DNA of 60,795 nucleotides from Candidatus Dormiibacterota bacterium (GTDB lineage Bacteria; Chloroflexota; Dormibacteria; Aeolococcales; Aeolococcaceae): assembly GCA_036495095.1 (NCBI GenBank), contig DASXNK010000206.1, positions 1 through 60,795 on the forward strand, given 5' to 3'. A model generated the notes under the pieces. That model did not search any database. It had not been told where the DNA came from and saw nothing but the letters and a program-made list of their open reading frames with translations. Shown in pieces: positions 53,351 through 60,795 of this stretch (positions are counted from its first letter, which is position 1; the number at the start of each line of letters is the position of its first letter). Both the position numbers and the translations under genes were made by a program.

Positions 53351-55600
53351 ATGAGCACCGGGGCTCCGGCCGGACGCGGCCGGCTTCGCGTCTACCTCGG
53401 CGCCGCGCCGGGGTCGGGGAAGACCTTCGCCATGCTGCGCGAGGGCCGCGAGCGGGTGTCCGCCGGCGAGGACGTGGTGATCGGCTTCGTCGAGACCTAC
53501 GGCCGCCCCCGGACGGTGCAGGCCACCGGCCGGCTGGAGGCGGTGCCGCTGCTCCAGGTGCCGTACCGCGGGACCGTGCTCCCGGAGATGGACCTCGACG
53601 CGGTGCTGCGACGCCGCCCCCAGGCCGTGCTCGTCGACGAGCTCGCCCACACCAACGCGCCGGGGCTGCTCCATCCCAAGCGCTGGGAGGACGTGGAGAC
53701 GCTGCGCGAGGCGGGCATCGACGTCGTGACCACGCTGAACGTGCAGCACATCGAGAGCGTGAAGGACCTGGTCGAGCACATCACCGGCATCGCCGTGCGC
53801 GAGACCGTGCCCGACCGGGTCATCGACGGAGCCGACGAGATCCACTACATCGACATCGCGCCCGAGGCGCTGCGCAAGCGGATGCGCCACGGCAACATCT
53901 ACGCGGCCGAGAAGGTCGAGACCGCGCTCGGCAACTTCTTCCGCCCCGGCAACCTCGCCGCGCTGCGCGAGATCGCGCTGCGGCTGGTGGCGCAGCGCTC
54001 GGGGGACGGCCGCGGCGAGGTGCGCCCGCCTCCCCAGGACGTGCTCGTCGCCATCTCGGTCAGCGACAGCTCGGAGGCGCTGATCCGTCGCGGGGTGCGC
54101 ATCGCCCGCCGCTTCGGCGGCCTCTGCACGGTGGTCACGGTGGTGCGCTCGGCGGAGGCGTCACACGAGGCGGTGGGCCGGGCCCGGGCCCTCGCCGACC
54201 TGCTCCAGGTCTCGCTGATCGTCCGCGAGTCGGCCGACGTGCCCCGGGAGGTGATCAGGGTCGCGCAGGAGCTGGACAGCCGCCACCTGGTGGTCGGCGA
54301 GTCGCCGAACGAGCGCTCGCTGTGGCGGCGGGTGCGGCCCGCGCTGCTCGACCGCGTCGTCGACGAGCTCCCCGGCGTCGACGTCCACGTCATCGCCCGC
54401 TTCGAGGGCGCCCGGCGGCGCCAGCCGGCCGCCGCCCCGCGGGTCGCACAGCGCCGCCTTCCCGAGCAGCTGCTCCGCGACCTCGCGCCGCGGCGCGGGG
54501 GGCTGCGCGTCTACCTCGGGTACGCCCGGGGCTGCGGCACCACCTCCGCGATGCTCGAGGAGGGCCGCCGCCGCCGGGAGCGGGGCACCGACGTCGTCGT
54601 CGCCGCCGCCACCACCTCGGGACGCAGCGAGTGCGAGGGCGCGCTGGCGGGGCTCGAGGTGCTCGGCGCCGACGGGGAGGCGTCGCCGCCCGACCGCCTC
54701 GACGTGCCGTCGGTGCTCCGGCGCAGCCCCGACGTCGTCTGCATCGACGACCTCGCCGGCCCGGACGTCGACGGCCACACCCGTGCCGAGGTGGTCACCC
54801 AGCTCCTCGACGCGGGCATCACCGTGCTCGCCACCCTGCACCTCGGCGACGTGCGCAGCACCGTCCGGGCGCTGGGGGGGCCGGGCAACGGTGAGCGCCC
54901 GCTGGTCGACGACTCGGTGCTCGACCTCGCCGACGAGGTGGAGCTCGTCGACGTCGTGCCCTCGGTGCTCGACGACCGGCTGCGCCGCGGCGACATCGTC
55001 CCCGCGGCCGAGGTCGAGGGTGCGCAGCGCGGGGAGTTCCGGCCCGAGCTGCTGATGAGGCTGCGGACCATGAGCTTCCGGCTCATCGCCCAGCACACCG
55101 ACCGCCGGCTGGTCGCGTACATGCGCGAGCGCAGCATCGAGCGGCCCTGGGAGGCGCGCGCCCGGGTGATGGTCTGCATCCCGCCCCGCCCCAACCTGGA
55201 CAAGCTGATCCGCCGCGCCGCCAGCCTGGCGGGCAGCCTCGACGGCGAGCTCCGCGTGGTGACGGTGCACACCCGGCAGCGCTCCGAGGCGGAGCAGGCG
55301 CAGCTCGACGCCTACGCCGCGCTCACCGCCGAGCTCGGCGGCGAGTTCGTCACCCTCCACGACTCCGAGGCGGCGCGTGCGCTCGCCGGCTATGCGAAGC
55401 AGATCCTCGCCACCGAGATCCTGCTCGGCCGCGGCCGGGACGAGCACGGGCACTGGTCGAAGGGGACGGTGCACAAGCTGGTGTGGATGCTCAGCGAGGT
55501 GGACATCCACATCCTGGCGCGGCGCCGCTCCGACGAGCGCCCTGTGGCCATCCGGGGCAACGCGACCCAGCCGCGGAGGCTGCCGCCGGCGGGGGTCTGA
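53351..55600 (+). CDS. Tandem KdpD-like sensor domains with universal-stress domains, no kinase
   Basis: 749 residues from ATG 53351. First unit: KdpD N-terminal domain (about 10-215) with Walker A 'GAAPGSGKTF' and 'VLVDELAHTNAPG', then a universal-stress-protein domain (about 230-365, 'DVLVAISVSDSSEALIRRGV'). Second unit: the same order (about 385-740), but Walker A is changed to GYARGCGTT (no Lys) and the second motif to 'CIDDLAGPD'. Full KdpD would add four membrane helices, GAF and a histidine kinase; all are absent. No kdpABC or kdpE nearby. It may be a soluble ATP- and c-di-AMP-binding sensor. Confidence 0.85.
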   Translation: MSTGAPAGRGRLRVYLGAAPGSGKTFAMLREGRERVSAGEDVVIGFVETYGRPRTVQATGRLEAVPLLQVPYRGTVLPEMDLDAVLRRRPQAVLVDELAHTNAPGLLHPKRWEDVETLREAGIDVVTTLNVQHIESVKDLVEHITGIAVRETVPDRVIDGADEIHYIDIAPEALRKRMRHGNIYAAEKVETALGNFFRPGNLAALREIALRLVAQRSGDGRGEVRPPPQDVLVAISVSDSSEALIRRGVRIARRFGGLCTVVTVVRSAEASHEAVGRARALADLLQVSLIVRESADVPREVIRVAQELDSRHLVVGESPNERSLWRRVRPALLDRVVDELPGVDVHVIARFEGARRRQPAAAPRVAQRRLPEQLLRDLAPRRGGLRVYLGYARGCGTTSAMLEEGRRRRERGTDVVVAAATTSGRSECEGALAGLEVLGADGEASPPDRLDVPSVLRRSPDVVCIDDLAGPDVDGHTRAEVVTQLLDAGITVLATLHLGDVRSTVRALGGPGNGERPLVDDSVLDLADEVELVDVVPSVLDDRLRRGDIVPAAEVEGAQRGEFRPELLMRLRTMSFRLIAQHTDRRLVAYMRERSIERPWEARARVMVCIPPRPNLDKLIRRAASLAGSLDGELRVVTVHTRQRSEAEQAQLDAYAALTAELGGEFVTLHDSEAARALAGYAKQILATEILLGRGRDEHGHWSKGTVHKLVWMLSEVDIHILARRRSDERPVAIRGNATQPRRLPPAGV

Positions 55601-55642
55601 CTATAGTTCTGGGCGGGTTCAGCGCACGGAACGGAGGAGACC

Positions 55643-56425
55643 ATGACGACCGCCGACACCAGCGCAGCGCCCGTCATCGCCGAGCGGCGTGACGGCGTGC
55701 TCGTGATCACCCTGAACCGCCCCGGGGCGCGCAACTCCGTCGACGCCGCGGTCGCCGCCGGCGTCGCCGCGGCGCTCGACGAGCTCGACGCCGACAGCAC
55801 CCTCCATGCGGGGATCATCACCGGCGCCGGCGGATACTTCTGCGCGGGCATGGACCTCAAGGCCTTCGTCCGCGGCGAGTCGCCGCGGGCCGGCGACCGG
55901 GGCTTCGCCGGGATCTGCCAGCGTCCGCCGGAGAAGCCGATCATCGCCGCGGTCGAGGGCTTCGCGCTCGCCGGCGGCCTGGAGATCGCCCTCGCCTGCG
56001 ACCTGGTGGTGGCCGCCCGGGGCGCGCGGCTCGGCATCCCGGAGACGAAGCGCGGCCTGGCCGCGGCGGCGGGGGGCCTGCTCCGCCTCCCCCGGCGCAT
56101 CCCCTACCACGTCGCCATGCAGATGGCGCTGACCGGCGAGCCGATCACCGCCGAGCGCGCCTACGAGGTGGGCCTGGTGGTCGAGCTCTGTGAGCCCGGC
56201 GCCGCCCTCGACGCCGCGCTGCGCCTGGGCGGGCTCATCGCCGCCAACGGGCCGCTGGCGGTGCGGGTGTCGAAGCAGGTCATCCGGTCCGCGATGGACT
56301 GGGACGAGTCGGAGGCCTGGACCCGGCAGAGCGAGCTGGTCGGCCCGGTGTTCTCGTCCGCCGACGCCCGCGAGGGCGCGGTGGCCTTCGCCGAGAAGCG
56401 GCCGCCGGTCTGGCAGGGCCGCTGA
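55643..56425 (+). CDS. Enoyl-CoA hydratase/isomerase (crotonase) family protein
   Basis: 260 residues; GGAGGAG before ATG 55643. Crotonase core: 'VLVITLNRPGARNSVDAAVA', oxyanion-hole 'YFCAGMDLKAF', 'PIIAAVEGFALAGGLEIALA', 'ARGARLGIPETKRGLAAAAG'. The catalytic Glu pair of true hydratases is not obvious ('RGLAAAAGG' where many have GL.PGAGG), so it may be an isomerase or other CoA enzyme. No adjacent beta-oxidation gene. TATAGT shortly after the previous stop may be a -10. Confidence 0.88.
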   Translation: MTTADTSAAPVIAERRDGVLVITLNRPGARNSVDAAVAAGVAAALDELDADSTLHAGIITGAGGYFCAGMDLKAFVRGESPRAGDRGFAGICQRPPEKPIIAAVEGFALAGGLEIALACDLVVAARGARLGIPETKRGLAAAAGGLLRLPRRIPYHVAMQMALTGEPITAERAYEVGLVVELCEPGAALDAALRLGGLIAANGPLAVRVSKQVIRSAMDWDESEAWTRQSELVGPVFSSADAREGAVAFAEKRPPVWQGR

Positions 56426-56537
56426 GCTCGACAACGTCGCGACTGCAGCGAGAACGGCATCATCGGACCCTGTTGACACCCGCTGACGGAGGCCGCACCA
56501 TGCGGGCAGTCGAGCAGCTGGGATTCGGGGACAGGCA

Positions 56538-56765
56538 ATGTACGATGCGTTCACGCCGATCAGTGTGACCCGCTTCTGCGGCGCGAGCGGCTGCGGCTGC
56601 CCCGAGCTGCTCGTCCAACCAGACGCGGTCGCGGAGCGCCGGGTGGTCATCACCGACGACTTCGGGCAGCGCATCCAGATGAGCCCCGACCAGCTGCGCG
56701 ACCTCCTCGAGCAGGCGCGCCGCGGCTCCCTCGACGGTGTCCTCGAGGCGGCGCTCCAGGGCTGA
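56538..56765 (+). CDS. Small Cys-containing protein
   Basis: 75 residues from ATG 56538 with GGGGACAGG upstream. Pattern 'CGASGCGCPELLV' followed by 'VVITDDFGQRIQMSPDQLRD' and 'LLEQARRGSLDGVLEAA'. A Cys4-less small metal or redox site is possible (three Cys within eight residues). Similar short proteins with C....C.CPE...V.I.DD.G occur in Actinobacteria (from memory). Function unknown. Confidence 0.6.
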   Translation: MYDAFTPISVTRFCGASGCGCPELLVQPDAVAERRVVITDDFGQRIQMSPDQLRDLLEQARRGSLDGVLEAALQG

Positions 56766-56786
56766 CATCCGCCAGCAGGCCGGGCG

Positions 56787-57641
56787 TCACAGCCGCCGCC
56801 CCAGCCCGGCCACGGGCGCATCGCGCTCGCGGCGGGCCATCACCGCGAAGTGGAGCAGCGTGGTGGTGCCGAGCAGCGGGACGCCGAGGGCGAGCGCGAC
56901 CGGTCCCACCGGCCCGTCGACCGACCGCACCACCAGCAGGACGGCGAGCACCGCTCCGGTCAGCAGGGTGTTGCGCTTCCCCCACTCCGTCGCGGTCAGC
57001 TCCGGGCGTCGCCCGGCGAGCTGGTAGGCGATGCCGAACAGCAGCGGCCCCAGGTAGCGCGCGAGCATCAGGCCGCCGAGCCAGGCGGGGACGATGCCGA
57101 GGGCGACGTTGCCCACCGCCGCCATCGAGAAGAACACGCAGTCCATCACCGGGTCGAGCGCCTGCCCCAGGCGGGTGACCGGGCCGAATCGGCGCGCGAT
57201 CCAGCCGTCGAGGAGGTCGAACAGCGCGGCGATCGCGCCCACGGTGCCCCAGAGGATGAACCCGAGCCGGTGCGGGGTGGAGAGGAGGGCGCAGCAGATC
57301 AGCCCCGCACAGCTGTAGGCGCGCAGCGCGGTGAGGCCGTTGGGCACCCCGAGGCGGTCGACGAGCGCGCCCTCCGGCGTGGTCAGCAGCGCCGCGCCGG
57401 CCAGGGGCACCGCGGTGACCGCCATCCACCAGACGATCCCGGCGAGCCCGGCGATCAGCGCCGCGCGCGGCGACTGCAGCTGGGCCACGCCCACCGCGAA
57501 CGCCTCGGTGAGCACCAGCCCGAGCAGCCCCCAGGCGGCGAAGGAGCGGCGCAGCCGCGGGCTGCCGCGGAGACGGTCGCGAGAGCCGGCCCACAGCCCG
57601 GCGAGGCCGGTGAGGCCGCGGCCGTCCTCGAGGTGGCTCAC
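56787..57641 (-). CDS. CDP-alcohol phosphatidyltransferase family membrane protein
   Basis: 284 residues from GTG 57641, which overlaps the MurA stop (GTGA). Six or more membrane helices. The signature Asp-x2-Asp-Gly-x2-Ala-Arg-x8-Gly-x3-Asp-x3-Asp is complete in 'DLLDGWIARRFGPVTRLGQ' and the following 'ALDPVMD'. Enzymes of the family swap the CMP of CDP-diacylglycerol or CDP-alcohols for an alcohol in phospholipid synthesis. Product (phosphatidylglycerol, inositol or choline type) is not clear. Coupled to murA, so linked to envelope synthesis. Confidence 0.85.
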   Translation of the reverse strand: MSHLEDGRGLTGLAGLWAGSRDRLRGSPRLRRSFAAWGLLGLVLTEAFAVGVAQLQSPRAALIAGLAGIVWWMAVTAVPLAGAALLTTPEGALVDRLGVPNGLTALRAYSCAGLICCALLSTPHRLGFILWGTVGAIAALFDLLDGWIARRFGPVTRLGQALDPVMDCVFFSMAAVGNVALGIVPAWLGGLMLARYLGPLLFGIAYQLAGRRPELTATEWGKRNTLLTGAVLAVLLVVRSVDGPVGPVALALGVPLLGTTTLLHFAVMARRERDAPVAGLGRRL

Positions 57642-58927
57642 CTCAGCCAGCGGCTGGCCTCGACCGGGCGGGTGACCTGCTCGACCTGGGCGCCGAGCAT
57701 GCGCAGCTTGTCGACCAGCGCCTCGTAGCCGCGGTCGAGGTGGTAGACGTCCTCGATCTCGGTCACGCCCTCGGCGCAGCACGCGGCGATGACGAGGGCG
57801 GCGCCGCTGCGGATGTCGAGCACCCGCACCAGGGTCCCGCGCAGCTGCGAGGGTCCGTGGACGATGGCGCTGCGCCCGTCGATGGTCACCTCGGCGCCGA
57901 GCCGGCGCAGCTCGTCGACGTGGCGGAAGCGGTTGTCGTGCACCGCCTCGCTGATGGTGCTGGTGCCCTCGGCCTGGGTCATGAGGGTGACGAACTGGGG
58001 CTGGAAGTCGGTGGCGAACCCGGGGTGCGGCCAGGTGGTCACATCCACCGCGCGCAGGGTCCGCTCGCGGTGCACCCGCACGTGGGTGGTGCCCTCCTCG
58101 ATGTCGCAGCCCGCGGAGCGCAGCTTGTTGATCAGCGGGCGCACGTCGGCGGGCGCGAGCTGCTCGAGGGTGACGTCGCCACCGGTGGCCGCGGCGGCGA
58201 CCATGTAGGTGCCCGCCTCGACGTAGTCGCTGGTGACGCTGTGGCGCACTCCGTGGAGGAGGCCGCCGCCGCCCTCGACGACGATCTGCTCGGTGCCCGC
58301 GCCGGTGATGCGCGCACCCATGCCGTTGAGGCAGCGGGCGAGGTCGACGACGTGCGGCTCGCGCGCCGCGTTGCCGATCGCGGTGATGCCCTCGGCGAGG
58401 CAGGCGGCCATCATCAGGTTCTCGGTGCCGGTCACCGTCGGCATGTCGAGGTCGACGCGGGCGCCGTGCAGCGGCAGCCGCGCGCTGGCGACGTAGCTGT
58501 TGTCGCTGATGTCGACGGTGGCACCCATGGCGCGGAGTCCGACGAGGTGCTGGTCGAGGCGGCGCAGGCCGATGTCGTCGCCACCGGGGCGGGGGATGAG
58601 CGCCCGGCCGGTGCGGGCGAGCAGTGGTCCGAGCATCAGCACCGAGCCGCGCAGCCGCCGTGCCAGCTCGGGGTCGGGGTGCACCGACGGGGTCTGGTTG
58701 GCGCGCAGCCGCCAGGTCGAGCCCCGCGCCTGGTCGACGCCGACGCCGAGGTCGCGCAGCATCGCGCCCATGGTCTCGATGTCCTCGATGCAGGGCACGT
58801 TGCTCAGCTCGACCGGCTGATCGGTGAGCAGGCAGGCCGCCATCGCCGGCAGCGCGGCGTTCTTGCTGCCCGAGGCGGCGACGGTGCCCTGGAGGCGCTG
58901 CGGCCCGGTGATGCGGAGCAGGTTCAT
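57638..58927 (-). CDS. murA: UDP-N-acetylglucosamine 1-carboxyvinyltransferase, Asp-type active site
   Basis: 429 residues from ATG 58927. First committed step of peptidoglycan: transfer of enolpyruvate to UDP-GlcNAc. Family blocks: 'LQGTVAASGSKNAALPAMAA', 'RRLRGSVLMLGPLLARTGRA', 'SDYVEAGTYMVAAA', 'DIRSGAALVIAA'. The catalytic loop normally reads PGGC; here it is RPGGDDIG, Asp117 in place of Cys115 (E. coli numbering). Asp at this place keeps activity but prevents covalent attack by fosfomycin, as known in Mycobacterium and Chlamydia. The gene overlaps a CDP-alcohol phosphatidyltransferase. Confidence 0.93.
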   Translation of the reverse strand: MNLLRITGPQRLQGTVAASGSKNAALPAMAACLLTDQPVELSNVPCIEDIETMGAMLRDLGVGVDQARGSTWRLRANQTPSVHPDPELARRLRGSVLMLGPLLARTGRALIPRPGGDDIGLRRLDQHLVGLRAMGATVDISDNSYVASARLPLHGARVDLDMPTVTGTENLMMAACLAEGITAIGNAAREPHVVDLARCLNGMGARITGAGTEQIVVEGGGGLLHGVRHSVTSDYVEAGTYMVAAAATGGDVTLEQLAPADVRPLINKLRSAGCDIEEGTTHVRVHRERTLRAVDVTTWPHPGFATDFQPQFVTLMTQAEGTSTISEAVHDNRFRHVDELRRLGAEVTIDGRSAIVHGPSQLRGTLVRVLDIRSGAALVIAACCAEGVTEIEDVYHLDRGYEALVDKLRMLGAQVEQVTRPVEASRWLR

Positions 58928-58982
58928 GGCCGCCAAGGGTACGCCGTCGAGGCGGGCGCCCTCACGGGCGCCCGCAGCTGTC

Positions 58983-59840
58983 TCAGGCTCTCGCGGCGCC
59001 CAGGCAGACGTGCACCATCCTGATCCGGCCGCCGTCCGCCTCCACCACCATCGCCACGGGACGGTTGAAGGCGGCGCCGGAGGCGGTGCGCCCGCGGGCG
59101 TCGAAGTCGACGGTCACGCTCGCCCCGGCGCCGTTCATGCGCTCGATGCTCAGCGTCTGGGTGCGCACGTTGGCCTGCAGCCAGGCGAGGAAGCTCCGCA
59201 GCTGGGCGGTTCCCCGGTGGCAGACCAGGAACCCGTCGAGGGGGAAGAACAGGAACGCCTCGGGGACGAAGAGCTCGGCGATGGCCTCGGCGTCGCCCGC
59301 GTTGACGCGCTCGACAAGCTCGGCCGCGAGCTCACCGGCGTTCGGCGTCGCCGGTGCCGCCGGCCGTGCCAGCACCGCGGTGGCGGCCGCCGCCACCGCC
59401 GCGCGGGCGGGGCTGCTCGGCGGGACGGCGATCAGCGGGCGGCGGTCCTGCGCGCCGCGCTCGCGGTGGGCGTGATAGTGGTCGGAGACCTGCTGCCAGG
59501 AGGTGGCGTTCACCCCGCCCGGAAGCGGCGTGGTGCCGTCGAAGTAGCGGATTGCGCCGGAGGTGGCGTTGCGGTACTCGCCGGGGCTGACCACGCTGCC
59601 CGCGGCGAAGCGCACCGGGTGCCGCGGCGCCTCGGGCACGGCGCCGTGCGGCGGGGTGGGGGCGGCGCTGGTCTGCACCACCCGGTAGTGGTCGGCGACC
59701 TGCTGCCAGGACGACGAGTTGGTGCTGCCGGGCAGCGGCGTGCCGCCGTCGAAATAGCGGGTCCGGCCGTTGCCGGTGCTGCGGTAGAGCCCGGCGGGCA
59801 CGACGCTGCCGGGGGGAAAGCGAACCGGTCGAGTTGCCAT
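58983..59840 (-). CDS. Two ~48-residue repeats plus SnoaL/NTF2-like domain
   Basis: 285 residues from ATG 59840 (MATRPV). Residues 4-50 and about 74-120 are two copies of a small unit: '.PVRF..GSVV..G.YR...', 'RYFDG.TPLPG..N..SWQQ' and 'V.DHY'. An Ala-rich linker follows. The C-terminal 120 residues are an NTF2-like/SnoaL fold ('AELVERVNAGDAEAIAELFV', 'MVHVCLGAARA'). The repeat slightly resembles the YjzC small-protein fold. No signal peptide. Function unknown. Confidence 0.7.
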   Translation of the reverse strand: MATRPVRFPPGSVVPAGLYRSTGNGRTRYFDGGTPLPGSTNSSSWQQVADHYRVVQTSAAPTPPHGAVPEAPRHPVRFAAGSVVSPGEYRNATSGAIRYFDGTTPLPGGVNATSWQQVSDHYHAHRERGAQDRRPLIAVPPSSPARAAVAAAATAVLARPAAPATPNAGELAAELVERVNAGDAEAIAELFVPEAFLFFPLDGFLVCHRGTAQLRSFLAWLQANVRTQTLSIERMNGAGASVTVDFDARGRTASGAAFNRPVAMVVEADGGRIRMVHVCLGAARA

Positions 59841-60017
59841 GACGATTGACACCTGGTGGACGGGCGGGCGGCGCCCCGGTGCGTCACCGGAGCAGGTCTG
59901 CCGGAACGACCACCGTGCGGCGCACAGCGGTCGGCGCCTATCCCCAGGGAGGCAGCCAGCTCACCCAGCGAATGCCCGTCTTCATCCGGTCAGGGTAGCA
60001 GCCGGTTCCCATCGTGG

Positions 60018-60040
60018 ATACGCCTGACGCGTATTCGTCA
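60018..60040. promoter_or_regulatory. Two overlapping inverted repeats
   Basis: ATACGC-ctgac-GCGTAT (60018-60034) and TGACG-cgtatt-CGTCA (60025-60040) overlap by half, at the 3' end of the WYL fragment. Could be a terminator-like stem or an operator for the 59840 gene. The 197-base gap has no gene. Confidence 0.35.
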
Positions 60041-60646
60041 CGTGGCATCACCGTAGAGCGCGGTGAGCCCCCGGGCGATCTCGCGCATACGGTCGCGCAC
60101 CGCGTCCGGCGACACCACCTCGACGTCGCCGGCGAAGCCCGCCAGCATCGCGGCGGCGGCGTTCGCGCCGGGGAAGCGGAGGCACATCCCCGTCCAGCCG
60201 GGGCGATCCAGCTCCTCGCAGCGCGACTCGAGCCGCGCGCGCATCATGGTGCGGATCGTCGCCACCGACCCGTCGCGCACCCGGGCGGTCACCGTCAGCG
60301 GCTCGCCGCGCCGCTCGAAGGCGGCGCGGGCCCGCTCCCAGGACGCGCCCACGTCGAAGTCGGGGGGACGCTGCGACACGCCGGGAGCGGGGGAGAGGTC
60401 GTGGATGCGCGACACCCGGAAGGTGCGCATCCCGCCGTCGTGGAGCGCCAGGAGGTACCACGCGCCGCCCTTCTGCACCAGGCCGTGGGGGTCGACGAGG
60501 CGGCGGGGGCCGGGCCCGTCGCCGTGGTCGTAGCGGAGCCAGAGCAGCCCGGAGCCGCGCACCGCCTCGCGGAGCGCGGCGAGGTGGGCGGCGCGCTCGC
60601 CCCGCTGCCACCATCCCGCGGGGTCGACGTGGACGCCGGAGCGGTG
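60038..60646 (-). pseudogene. WYL-domain regulator, C-terminal part only
   Basis: About 200 residues of a YafY-type regulator C-terminal half: 'RSGVHVDPAGWWQRGERAAH', 'LAALREAVRGSGLLWLRYDH', 'DPHGLVQKGGAWYLLALHDG', 'FRVSRIHDLSPAP' (WYL domain) and the WCX extension ending 'EIARGLTALYGDAT'. Upstream of about 60646 the minus strand stops being protein-like, so the N-terminal helix-turn-helix is missing. The missing middle part appears on the opposite strand, starting at the same place. The family binds nucleotides or RNA ligands and regulates, for example, phage defence and DNA damage genes. Confidence 0.75.
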
Positions 60647-60664
60647 GCCGCGGTCGGCCGCGGC
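60647..60664. repeat. Inverted repeat at the WYL breakpoint
   Basis: GCCGCGG (60647-60653), spacer TCGG, CCGCGGC (60658-60664). It lies exactly where the coding strand of the WYL regulator switches. Confidence 0.7.
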
Positions 60665-60795
60665 GGGGGATGGCAGCTGATCGAGGGCTACCGCACCGAC
60701 CTCACCGGGCTCACCGAGGAGGAGGCACGCGCCCTCTTCCTGGTCGCCGGCCCGGCCGCCGCCAGCGGGGTCGACGTCGCCCCCGCCGCCCACTC
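60647..60795 (+). pseudogene. WYL regulator, N-proximal part on the opposite strand, cut by window edge
   Basis: 49 codons: 'AAVGRGGGWQLIEGYRTDLT', 'GLTEEEARALFLVAGPAAAS' and 'GVDVAPAAH'. 'RGGGW.L..GYRT.LTGLT..EA.ALFL' is the conserved piece between the HTH and the WYL domain of YafY regulators. It reads towards the right edge, opposite to the C-terminal part at 60038-60646. Either an inversion broke the gene, or this is a fold-back join in the assembly. Confidence 0.65.

Noticed and set aside
53351-55600. Complete KdpD sensor kinase
   Set aside because: No membrane helices, HisKA or ATPase domain; the frame ends after the second universal-stress domain.

Overview
The window is about 70% GC with dense gene packing. 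It mixes Actinobacteria-like and Chloroflexota-like gene families: SpoVS, Gly-rich zinc-ribbon proteins, LAL and WYL regulators, and several promoters that look leaderless. This suggests an uncultured soil lineage near Chloroflexota or Candidatus Dormibacterota. That assignment is inference, because no rRNA or marker set is present. I see no tRNA, rRNA, CRISPR array or insertion sequence.

Layout. Positions 1-2593 hold a truncated secreted metallo-beta-lactamase-fold protein and a lipoprotein. Positions 2735-6278 are a metal-transport module: a small zinc-knuckle protein, a DUF5132-like protein, a ferredoxin-fold HMA-like protein, a P1B-type ATPase without the CPC motif, and a convergent small membrane protein. 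Positions 6521-14476 hold a 5'-3' exonuclease, a GT4-GH130 fusion with a coupled toroid-fold protein, the primary sigma factor, a zinc-ribbon protein and SpoVS. A fatty-acid desaturase follows at 14553-15884.

The most interesting region is 15895-30570. The minus-strand operon 19876->15895 encodes a small protein, a GAF histidine kinase, an epoxide hydrolase and a GMC oxidoreductase. The plus-strand operon 22965->30570 encodes a soluble diiron monooxygenase alpha subunit, a complete 2-oxoacid dehydrogenase complex (E1alpha, E1beta, E2, E3) and an FAD-linked 2-hydroxyacid dehydrogenase. A LAL/LuxR regulator gene lies between them. Both operons start with the same roughly 90-bp promoter, made of three conserved blocks at nearly identical spacing. 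The enzymes line up as a possible route: alkene -> epoxide -> diol -> 2-hydroxyacid -> 2-oxoacid -> acyl-CoA. The substrate is unknown, and the monooxygenase partner subunits are not in the window.

The right half is a mosaic. It has an Ig/DUF4214 secreted protein; a TetR/lipase pair with a perfect operator; an EF-G paralog, ArfB and ABC-F group; a rhomboid protease; an ECF sigma factor; a MerR/aldo-keto reductase pair with a textbook MerR promoter; and a TetR/FAD-oxidoreductase pair sharing an operator. Further right are a 41-residue membrane protein coupled to an OmpR-type DNA-binding protein, a P450, a 3D-domain-like lipoprotein, a cupin, an XRE/MFS divergent pair, a tandem KdpD-like protein without a kinase, a crotonase, and MurA (catalytic Cys replaced by Asp) overlapping a CDP-alcohol phosphatidyltransferase. 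At the right edge a WYL regulator appears split into two inverted halves.
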